Below are positions 34,229 through 43,892 of a stretch of DNA of 64,000 bases, in pieces (the stretch's first letter is position 1; every line of letters starts with the position of its first letter). The DNA comes from Aquanectria penicillioides. Taxonomy: Eukaryota; Ascomycota; Sordariomycetes; Hypocreales; Nectriaceae. Below the pieces are notes generated by a model. The model made no database searches, was not told the origin of the DNA, and saw nothing but the letters and a program-made list of their open reading frames with translations. The position numbers and the translations under genes are program-made. The DNA lies in contig PYIU01000008.1 in the NCBI GenBank assembly GCA_003415625.1, positions 3,038,001 to 3,102,000 of the forward strand. The letters are read 5' to 3'.

Positions 34229-34627
34229 CCGCTTCCCCTATAGTAAATCAAACCATAGCCACAGCAGGAGTAATGTACAAGTATGGCAGCATTTGATGTC
34301 AGAAAATATTCAGATTGTAAAAACCTATTTTTCTTTCGAAATTGGGGGATAAAATATGATATAAAAATGCACGCTAGATTATCGTATGAAGATGATTCTT
34401 GTCCCGCCTGAGACTGCATGTGTTGCACATCAACACAGGGCGTTGCAGAAAGGGTTCCTTTAGCGGTGGCCGGTCTGTGGTGAATGCTATTTAGTTCTGC
34501 AAGTGATATATATTACAATGTTTCTAGTAAATCGCCATTTGATTTCCTTCTAATTTGCTTTGTAATCTATCAACAAAAAAACGACATGTATGAACCTATC
34601 ATGGGCTATTCTTAGTCACTAGAACTG
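34229..34627. other. Convergent 3' region
   Basis: A 399-bp, AT-rich gap between the converging transporter and rhamnosidase genes. It should hold both polyadenylation regions; no gene is seen. Confidence 0.5.
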
Positions 34628-37146
34628 TTAAACCTGATCTTCCGGATGGAAATGGACCACAACACTGCTCGATGGACCTTGAATAACTTTGAGCCCCCGA
34701 TTTATGTATCCGCGGGGGGCTAGAATATCTGCTGTCACGCCGGATGGTAGGGTCAATCTCACTGACACAGAGCTCTTAGGCTTATGCTGCTGCAACTCGA
34801 TCTCAACTCGACCTCCTGAAACTTCAATATCATAGTGCGCGAAATCGACATTTGACAAGACTGGTGCAACCTGAATTTTACTCCAGCCAGGTTCCAAGGG
34901 CTTCACCCCTACCACATACTGAGGAAGAAGAAAGACTGGCCAGGTGGACCAAGCGTGCATCATGGAGCTATCATGCCCTAGTGGGGTACCAGTTGCTGTG
35001 ATGGCCTCCCAATGACCTCCGGAGTAATGAGTTTGGGATGAATCAGCCATTGGTCCCCAGACAGTTTTAAGTAAGCGGATGGCATCTTGGCCTCTTTGTC
35101 TTGTAAAGAGACCCTCGACTGCAAATCCACTTGCATAAGGACTAACAACCTTGGAGCGATCCCAGTGCGCTAGTCCCTGGAATGCTAGCGGCATATTTGC
35201 ATCAGGGTATGCCAAACGCGAGTCTCCTTTTTCAGATACTGGTGCTACGCCCAAAGATCGAGCGTAACCATTCGTATCCTGACAAAACCCATCGGCGGGG
35301 AGGGCTGTACCCATTCGAAAAATGTCGGCTTCCGAGTTCCAGAGATGTGCTAGCATATCATCTTTCAACTTGGTAGCTTCAATTCGAAGCTCATTCTTTT
35401 GAGTTGTATCACTGCTCATTGCTGCAACGGCGTTTAGAGCATCAAAGTAAGCCAGATTCAGTGTTCCTGATGCGCCGAAGACTGGACCACCCATTGGGAA
35501 CCAATGCACTTGATTCAGTCAGCTACACCCCTTGGAGTCGGATATTTCAACTTACTGGAAAGCCCAGGAGGGGCTTCAATGAGCCCAGAGGGCTTCTGAT
35601 GCGTCTTCGCAAACTCTAATAGTTTGCTGACAGCGGGCAAGCATTGCTGTACCAGCTTGTCGTCTCCAGAGTTCAGCCAATAGTCCTTAATGGCCGCAAC
35701 TAGAAGAAACGCATAGGTCAGGGAATAAAATGCATATGTAGGTGGCAAATCATCGCTTTTGTGGATAGGGGCCTGAACAGGACACAAATTACCCAGGTAT
35801 CCGTCAGGCGTTTGGTGGCTGGTGAGAAGCTCAATGCTGCCAGCAACGGCATTCATGTCCAGACCGGCATATGCAACACCCCGCCCAGAGACGAACAAAT
35901 CTCCACCAAAGCAAGATCTATCTCTTTTCGCACCGTCAATTAGACAGGCAACATAATTTGTTCCAACCTGGAAGTCTTCAAAGACTCTATCTTTGTCCTG
36001 GAGGAGCATTCCATTCTTGTACAATAGGGAGCCTTCGAAGTCTTGGACAAGGAGGTTACGGTATAGTGCAACCCATCCTTGAGGCCCACCAAATGCCATC
36101 GACCCAGTGTTAACATGGCCCCCAAGAATCGGTCGGAGCTGTAGGCCATCAACCGATGAGATTTCGCGGTTATTAATGGCTGTTACTATCCGGTCGGCTT
36201 TCACCTCGATCTTGACATTGGCCCATTCCCCGGCTTGAACAACTTCTCGGGTTGGCCAAGATCCTAGAGTTTTGGTTGGAAAGACGGCTGATTGATCTGC
36301 GAGCCCTTCATAGGCAGTAAGTGTTCCAAGGTCTGTATCGAGGCAAAAGATGATGCCATTGGCTACCATGTGAACACCCCAGCTTGCTCCATGTTGTTCG
36401 ATGAATACTTGGAATGACACTACTTTGTCACCCCAACGGGTCCCCTGTCGACATGGTGCCCAATGTTGACCAAAGACTCTGGTTCCACGGCCGGTGACCT
36501 CCCAGGCTGGCGCAGTCTCACCCTTGGCGAGACTGCACATGTCAAGAGTATAAACTCCATCCTTCCAGATGCGATTTAGCGTCTCATCTGAACAATGAAA
36601 CCGGGCCCTGGGTACCATGTGTGGTCGCACAAGGCGGTAGCCGACTTTGGTGATGGTAATGGACGAGGCTTCAGACAACAGCACGAGCTTTTGGTATCGC
36701 TGCGACCTCTGAGCGTGACTAGCCTCAATGCTCTGTAGCGAGTCCGATGGTGTTATGGTGAACTGAACATTGCGATATGTGTCCATGGCATTTGAAAATA
36801 AGAAGAATGGTCCATCACCTAGATTTATACACTGTAAGCATAATGTCAGGGCATAATGTCAGGTGTATCTGCTGGGCAATTCACCTGTGGGAGACTCAAT
36901 CTCATCCATGGTCTCGCTGTACACAACCTGGACAAGAATGGAGCCATGGCCATGAGCTTTTTCAATATTGAATACTGGGATGCCTCCCACGCATCGATTG
37001 TAGTCGAATACTATCGTCGCGCTTTCTGAGACAGCCAGTGATGCCTCGTTGGATAAGACCACAGTTCCAGAATCCTTGTCATATCGGGCACCGCTAGAAG
37101 CCCGCACGACACAGTGTGGTACAATGACATCGCTTTGTACAGCCAT
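34628..37146 (-). CDS. Alpha-L-rhamnosidase (GH78 type)
   Basis: Three exons (36885..37146, 35556..36818, 34628..35508) give 801 residues. The catalytic (alpha/alpha)6 region carries DGAKRDRSCFGGDL, matching the DGxKRDRxxWxGD signature that contains general-acid residues of GH78, though the usual Trp is Phe here. It continues with TYAFYSLTYAFLLVAAIKDY and WPVFLLPQYVVGVKPLEPGW. Before it lies an N-terminal beta-rich region (DGPFFLFSNAMDTYR) with an inserted lectin-like segment near WGVHMVANGIIFCLDTD. GH78 enzymes release terminal rhamnose from pectic rhamnogalacturonan, flavonoid glycosides or saponins. No signal peptide is present when starting at the first ATG; the open frame extends upstream with a hydrophobic stretch but no ATG. 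It is divergent from the C2H2 regulator over a promoter with CGTCCACC sites. Confidence 0.85.
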
Positions 37147-37506
37147 AATGACAAGAAAAAAAACAGCCCCGTATAGCGTTGTAGGAAGGTTGTGCAAGGC
37201 AATGGCGGAGAGCTTGGGATATATTCCGAGAGCGAGAGCGGAGTATTGCACACCCCGGATCGCTCCCGGAGCTACTACAATACTAGTCTTCTTTTAGTGC
37301 CTGTTATTAGTGCCCTTTCCACAATGATGTGTGTGACTGAAGCTGGGGGAGGGGTAAATCTCGCTGACGCTGGGCCCGGAAAAGCCGGTCGGTTATTTCA
37401 TGGAAGCCAGACTTCATGTGGGTCTCACAAGATCAGGAGGTAGACGGACGTGCGTCCACTCTGCGTCCACCCGTCCACCCTCAACATCTCGGATCTTGTG
37501 CTACCG
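37147..37506. promoter_or_regulatory. Bidirectional promoter between rhamnosidase and C2H2 regulator
   Basis: A 360-bp interval between divergent start codons. The CGTCCACC sites sit at the regulator's end, 28-54 bp before its ATG, suggesting autoregulation. Confidence 0.65.
37453..37479. promoter_or_regulatory. Second CGTCCACC cluster
   Basis: Exact copies at 37464..37471 and 37472..37479, immediately adjacent, plus a 7/8 match (CGTCCACT) at 37453..37460. The orientation is the same as the array at 32104..32217. A further partial site (acggacg) lies at 37444..37450. Confidence 0.7.
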
Positions 37507-40297
37507 ATGGCTCCATCTATTCCGACTGTGAGACATGTTCCTGAAGAGGGAACTGGGCATGAGAATTCAAGTGGATTGCTGGCTAAGAAAGTCCACTCTT
37601 GTTCGACTTGCTCTCGCTCATTTACTCGCATCGAGAATCTGAAGAGACACCAGAAAACCCGTAAGGGCAAATTCACTTTACATCTTGATATAAAATCAAC
37701 TGACGGGCTGGTAGATGGTAATATCCAGCCGTATCAGTGCCAGATTTGCCAAAGAGAATTCTCTCGTAGCGATCTCGCCAACAAGCACAAGTTGCGGCAT
37801 CAACGACGTCGTGACCATGCAGGCTCAAGCACCCCAAATATCATCGTTCGATCGAAAGAGCATCAAGGTCGTGCAAACAACTCACCAGCTTCATTCTCCA
37901 GTTTCAGTGTAGCTAGGAGTATAACAATTCAGTCGTCGTCACCTAAGCAACTCGGCAGCTTTAATTTTAGCCCTGGGCTTGAACAAAGTCTAGGCCATCC
38001 TTTCAACGCTCTGACACGGGTGCAATCCCCCAATGGAGACCACCCCGTCGACCATGGTTAGTATCTTGAAGAGAATCTCCTTTCCTTTTCGTAAATTTGA
38101 TGGTGCTAAAGTGCTATGCGGCTAGATCGCCAGAATTTCGACCCAATCGTCTCGATGTACCACCATGCCTCGCCGCCTACCTGGAATGATGACTTCCGAC
38201 GCGGTAGCTCTTCGTCTTTGGGAATGTGTGTCAATACGAGAGGTTCTCATTATGCCTTTGACCCCGATCTTTTCCTACACAACGACGGCGGGTTCTTAAA
38301 TTCTGATATAATCAAGACATCGCAATCACATCGTCGACGCCCAAGATACTCTAGCCCTAATAAAGCTGGCAGCAATGCGGCAGCAGATTCATCCAGGGTC
38401 TCTAGAAACTCGGAGTCCGTAGAAAGGATCCGAAAAATGTCCAGATCCCCTTCGCCACCAAATGTTCCCTCCCAAGAGGACAAGGTGGCATACGCCTGGG
38501 ACCCGTCCTCCAAGAATGTCACACAAATGCAGCCCATCATAATCAATGACGACCATTACCTATGGAGAAACCACAATCCAAGATTTGACATGAGCGAAGA
38601 TAGTTGGTGTCAGGTAAAGCAGTTCTTGGAACCCTATGGAGCAGCTCGAGACGATTTTACGCTCCCTCCTTTGGCTATCGCAAATGTCTTCATTGGTTTA
38701 TTTTTCGAGAGGTTCTACGAACAGTCACCTGTTTTGCACCTGCCTACTCTAGACATTGATGTCCTAAGATCGCAATTATGATGGTCATTGGGGCCAAGTA
38801 TAGCCACCTCCAACATAGTCGACATTTTGCGATATTGGTGCTTGACCGAGCTCGCCAAAATCTGCAGCAGGCTATTGAGCAGAACAACAGCTTGATGCGA
38901 GACCATGAGATTATATATGCATATTCCTTGATTTGCTACTGTGGACTGTGGTGCGGAAACAAACGGGCATATGAGCTTGCTGAAGCTTCACGCGGCACCC
39001 TGGTCACGTACATCCGGCGGCTTCCTAAGGACGATAGTGCCTTGACGGAAGATGCTGGAGATTGCGAAAGTCAATGGTCGGCATGGATACTGTCTGAGTC
39101 CAAGCAAAGGCTTCTCTGGTTTGGTTTCATGATTGACTTCCAATTTCCAGCTATCTTGAACATGAAGAGCATGATGTCCTTGTCGGAGATCGCGAGATGG
39201 GAGTGTCCTAGCGATGACGAATTTTGGTCCGTCGCAACCGCACGGATGTGGAAGAACTTGCTTGGTTCGGCGACAGTTCCTCCCACACCAACATTTGCAA
39301 TCGCCTCTGGTGCCTTTATAAACCATGCAAAGAGATCCTCGGATATCTTGTCGGCCTCGATGCCAATCCCGAAGCTTAATCAATGGACGTCATTCTTGGT
39401 CGTCGAATCTTTGGCTAGTCGCGCATTGGAGTGGTCGCATGATTGGGCCCTAGCCGTTGACACAACTCTAGAAGTAGTCAGTGAGGATAATCTCTCGGAT
39501 TTCTTTTCTATCGAGAAGATGAGTTCCCACATGCATGAGTTGTCAGAGTCTCGGGAAACAATCTTAGGTATGGGTACTGCACTGCCTTAAACTCATGCAA
39601 AGCTAACCAAGTAGCGGCATTTGACACCTGGCATAATTTTTGTTGTTCTTCGCAGCCTGCCCAGTCTAGCAAATCGCGAATCGAGTCATTTTTTCAGAGA
39701 GCCTCCCAAATACTCTACAGTCTTGCCAAAATGCCTCTTTTCATCTCGCTGTCTGACATTCAAGAGGTCCTTGGCAAGGGTGGCCGAGTGAATGTGGACC
39801 AGGCCCTATACAGATTTCGAATCACGTCTATACACGGATATTCTAGCAGCACGACAGGACAGTCGCCTTTGACATCTAATTGTGAGCGGAATACAGAGTT
39901 ATCGGAACCTTGCACTGTGTTTCACAATGCCGTCACGGATATTGTCGCAATTACAGAAGACCATCTCATGCAGTCAACATTCCCTTATAGTTTCATGAGC
40001 CTTTTTCTCAATCACGTTTTGCTCTGGATGCTGACTAAGGCGAGTACTCAGAGTCTCCGAGAAGAGATGAAGGCAGCCTTAGCTCGAGACCTCGAGTCTT
40101 CAATGAGACTCACGGGCGCAGAGTTGAAGGAGCTGCTATACTCGACGCTTACCCCAAGTGACTCCGCCAATGAGAACACTGGCCAAGACAGTGAAATTTT
40201 GAGACATGCGTCAAACGTACTATCTAGGTTAGAGACTTGGGGTGCGTCGTTGAATTTGTCGTTATTACTCCAGTGCAGGTCTGAGAGTCAGATCTGA
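37507..40297 (+). pseudogene. C2H2 zinc-finger / fungal-specific transcription factor with a 1-nt frameshift
   Basis: Four exons (37507..37660, 37715..38056, 38126..39567, 39615..40297) encode about 873 residues if one frame break is ignored. Splicing at 37660/37715 completes two tandem C2H2 fingers: CSTCSRSFTRIENLKRHQKTH, linker GNIQPYQ, then CQICQREFSRSDLANKHKLRH. A Ser-rich linker and the fungal-specific regulatory domain follow (FFERFYEQSPVLHLPTLDID, then MMVIGAKYSHLQHSRH, AAFDTWHNF). At 38776..38781 the frame reads TTA TGA, whereas the domain continues from ATG ATG one base back. A single missing A, or a -1 shift, explains it. A 38-bp intron could also restore frame but would delete conserved residues and has a poor donor. 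The regulator is divergent from the rhamnosidase and probably controls this cluster. Confidence 0.75.
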
Positions 40298-41166
40298 TGC
40301 CACCAAGCTCGAAGAGGAGGGACTGGACACCGAGTTTAGGATGTGTATCATGAAGTTACTTTTTGAAATATGTAATATTATCTAAGGATTTGATAGCTCA
40401 CACTGGCAGAACTGATCCAATGTTAACATGTGTGGCTTTGATGTTGTAATATGCCTCTTTGACGAGTGTTGCCAAGTATAGAACCAATAGTGGGGTTAGC
40501 TCAGCTGGCTTTAAGATGAAGGTGTTTCCACAGCAAAAAGCTGGAGCAAGCTTTGTCATGGCCACGTTGAGATAGAAGTTACATGGCTAGTTGCTACAGT
40601 GTGAAGTTAGTTCGCATGTATCATTCAATCGGCCGAGAGGAATAATCAGGCTTAGGTAAATCCCTTTATTGGAATCGTTCAACTTGTTTAATCTAATTAT
40701 CAATCGTCTTATGTGCAGACGTTACTCGTGGCCGTCAATATGATAGCAATAGAAATGGGCGGCTGATTGAGGGGGCCATGATGGCTAGCCTGTTCAAGGG
40801 TGACTGGTTGATGGGTATCCAGGACGGATTCGGCTATAAGTCACCGTCGGTGATTTATCAAGGGCGCCAGACCTCTATTAAATCCACCCACCCCCGCGCG
40901 GTGGAAATGCCCCTATGTAAGGATTGATCATGGCGTATTGCCTTCCTGATGTTTCCCAAAGGTAGGCACTGGCCGTAGGCACGATCTAAACATTTGGTCT
41001 CCTTGATCTGGTTGACTCTCTCAATACTTCGTCGTTGCACTATCGCGACTTTACTCCCAGAAAGGAATTGAGCCTGCCCGCCCATCGTCAACATGTGAAT
41101 ATTGTACCGATAGCTTACTTTATGGCTGAAAACCTTGCAAACACCGCCTCTGCAGTAACTGTGTCC
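40298..41166. other. Intergenic region containing an aldehyde dehydrogenase relic
   Basis: Apart from the relic at 40433..40586 there is no supported gene. The region lies between the 3' ends of the C2H2 gene and the amidase gene, so it needs no promoter; the surplus length suggests a lost gene. Confidence 0.55.
40433..40586 (-). pseudogene. Aldehyde dehydrogenase fragment
   Basis: About 51 codons read on the minus strand match the NAD-binding segment of aldehyde dehydrogenases: the PWNFPL-like start ([10 protein letters not shown]), then [18 protein letters not shown] and [18 protein letters not shown]. In intact enzymes this covers the conserved Lys of the KPAE motif that contacts NAD(P). 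Neither the upstream nor the downstream sequence continues the family, so the rest is deleted or too diverged. Several core residues are altered (W to C, L to F, AA to CC, G to Y). ALDHs can oxidise lactaldehyde, a product of fungal rhamnose breakdown, so a former member of the neighbouring cluster is possible but unproven. Confidence 0.7.
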
Positions 41167-42928
41167 TTAAGCCATATAATATGCAAATCGCCCCAAAGCT
41201 TTATCAACGGTCCTGAGTAAGCCTAGGACTTTCTCCTCTGTGAATCTCTGCCCAAGTACCTGCAGACAGACATCTCCATCCTTGAAGGTGCTGACATTGT
41301 CTGGAGAAATGGTTAGAATTTTGAACACCATAAATCATTGAAAATTGCTTACATCTTTCCCAATTTCTCTTATCATAATCCGACATAGGATAAAAGTCTT
41401 CAGGTCTCTTTGCGTCAAGCTCTGGATGCACTGTTGTTACAGGCACAGTGGCGCACGTCCACTCTAAGAGGTTCGATATCGCTTCGTATGTAAAGTATTC
41501 CATTGTGCCGTGGGGTGGCGCAACGTGGCCGCCCGAAGGAAGTATTATTGCATCGACAGGCAGTCCGGTCTCTGTCATTTTGCTTGTGCGCTGCCAGATA
41601 TTGTGATACTTTTGACGGAGAACCTCAATGGTGGCGATGTGTTGGCGGTACTCTCGCACTGTCAGCCGCTTGCTCAACTCTGGCACCAGCGCTTCCTTGA
41701 TCAGCGGCTCATCGAATCGTGCAAGTGCCTCGCGGAGTTCCTCGCCTCCCGTCGCCATCCACATTGCCTCTGATACTTTGAGAATTTCCCGACCATCGAA
41801 ATTTTCAAGGTCAATGACCTGATGCCCTGCATTCTCAAGAGCCAGTCGTAGCTGTTGCATGCCCCGCATGATCGGCGGATGAGGCAGGACAACGCGGTCG
41901 TGCCTCATGAAAGCGAAGGCCAGTTTGTGATGACGGCCCAAGCCAACTTCATACTCGGCTTCTCTCCATGGGATATTGACGCATCCTGAATCCCACTCCC
42001 ATGGATTCATAGACAACATGGCGCGCGAATACAACTCAAGACCATCTGTGCCCCGTGCCAATGGTCCACAGACCGGTCGGATTCCACTGAGACCCTCGCT
42101 GTACTCTACAGAGTGGTATGGAAATCTTTCGGGGGATGGGCATAGCCCATAAATGCCGTTGAAGTTGGCCGGAGTACGGATCGATCCAGCAATATCGCTG
42201 CCGATACCCAAGGGGCTCCCACCAAGCGCAATCAGGGAGCCTTCCCCGCCACTGGAGCCACCAGCAGATAATGTGGTGTTGGACGGGGTACAAGTTCTTC
42301 CGTATATATAGTTGACACACTCTCCTGACATTAGAGTTTGGGGCACATTAGTTTTACAGAAGAAAACAGCCCCGGCGCTTTCTAGCTTCTGGAGCATTAA
42401 ATCTGTTCTGCGATCCTTGTTGCCAATAGAGGAAATCAGGCCGTACGTCGACTCGGTGCCTGACAAGTTGAAAGTGTCCTTGAGGCTTATTGGGAATCCA
42501 TGCAGTGGTCCCACGGGACGCCCTGTTTCTTTAAATGTGCGATCCAGCTCTTGGGCGCGTTGGATCCCACGGTCGAAAAAGACATCGGCCAAGGGATTTG
42601 TAAGATGGTGAGCAATCACGGCGCGCGAAATGAATGCTGTCAAGACGCTTTCTGCGGACCAATTTCCGTTCAAGAGATTCCTCAAGATAATGGTCGGGCT
42701 CGTCTCGGTGATGGTAATCTGCTCTTGGCTTAGAAGCCCACTCTGGACCGGGATGGTTCTGACGTATGTCACGCCACTGGCGAGATCTGAGGGGATTTCG
42801 AGCCCCCATTTTTGGATTTGGTCGTCTCGTGCAACACGCGTCTCGGTCGCGATGCGCTCCCACAAGGGTGGCGATTCTTTCAACGTATAATTAGAGGTCC
42901 CGGTAAGCAGATGAAAGGTGGAAGGCAT
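41167..42928 (-). CDS. Amidase (acetamidase-like, amidase signature family)
   Basis: Two exons, 41353..42928 and 41300 down to 41167, give 569 residues. The second exon replaces the frame's non-family ending with YNVSTFKDGDVCLQVLGQRF, the usual C-terminal block of the family. The catalytic triad is complete: Lys150 in HGFPISLKDTF, cis-Ser225 in SAGGSSGGEGSL, and nucleophile Ser249 in GSDIAGSIR. These enzymes hydrolyse small amides to carboxylates and ammonia. No signal peptide is seen, consistent with a cytosolic enzyme. Fungal homologues include acetamidases and many uncharacterised amidases; the specific substrate is unknown. It converges with the C2H2 gene, and its promoter lacks the CGTCCACC element, so I do not place it in the glycosidase regulon. 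Confidence 0.92.
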
Positions 42929-43892
42929 TTTCTGAAGCGAAATGGAAGAGATTTTTGAGCGAGAATTAGTTGCTTGCAGCCGCGTTTGGGCTGGACTTAT
43001 ATTTGCTTATTTCACGGTTTTTACTCGGCGGGTGCCTCTGGCTAGCTAAGGATTAGGATAGTGGAGCGGTAGCGCCGGGACAGCTGTGAATGCCCCGCCG
43101 GAGAGAAAAAACTGGTCTTGACTGGTCTTGACAGGTCAACTTGAGTGATAAATGGCTGTCGGCTGTTCTGCATATCGGTCTCACGCAATCCAAGTCCCGT
43201 GCGATGTCTAATCAAATCTCGTATTACTCCGACGTCGACAATCTTTTCGGCATCCCGTATATGCCTTTAGACCACTCCATTACTCCATTCGATACACGGA
43301 GGTCTCAAGCTGTTCCAAGGTCACACAGGGAGGGCCAAAACACGCAATCTCCATGTTGGTGATTCCGAGTATAGGGTAGGTGGTCCTGGTTGTTGAAAGT
43401 ATAGAACCCAAAGTACCACTTGTTTCGGCAAGGGGATACCTCCAGTTTTTGCTGAGGTGCTATGGTTCAATACTGGTGTGGTCCTGGTGAACAAGGAGGA
43501 TGAACGGCACGTCATTCAAGGAAATGACAGTGAAAAGGGGAGAATTCTCGATTGATTGAGTTGCCCCTATCAATATGCACTCTTCAACAATATTTACTAG
43601 CCCTTTTTGTTTTGAAACGCAAGTGGTACCTTATCACATCGCTTGCTTGTGTAGGGCGGTACGTGGGTGGCTTTTGGACTCCGGATGTGGCTTTGCGGCC
43701 ACGTGAGCGCTCGAGGCGTTTTCGCAGTTTGCCTTGTGCCGGTCTGTGAGATAAATTCGCTTGGCGACAGCCATAGTTGTAGGCTTACGTGACGAGGACT
43801 TCAGGATATATAAACCCTGCTGGCTGGGAACATTGTCATTTCCTGGCCAAGGTCCCTTCGCGAAGGACCGCTATAACTCAAAAGCGCCCACA
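42929..43892 (+). promoter_or_regulatory. Intergenic region with HET-gene promoter
   Basis: The divergent upstream region of the amidase (leftward) and HET gene (rightward). A TATATAAA box at 43806..43813 lies 80 bp before the HET ATG at 43893. A short direct repeat (ctggtcttga twice) is at about 43111..43131. No gene is supported inside. Confidence 0.6.

Noticed and set aside
37147..37251. Upstream extension of the rhamnosidase as a signal peptide
   Set aside because: The frame is open and includes a hydrophobic stretch, but there is no in-frame ATG and the extension is interrupted by charged residues. An upstream exon remains possible.
38760..38797. A 38-bp intron in the C2H2 gene to explain the frame break
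   Set aside because: Phases fit, but the GTCCTA donor is poor, no branch site is visible, and it would delete the conserved MMVIGAK residues.
40490..40560. tRNA-like D-arm sequence (gttagctcagctgg)
   Set aside because: No acceptor stem, anticodon arm or T-arm follows in register. The same bases read in reverse encode the conserved KPAELTP segment of the ALDH relic.
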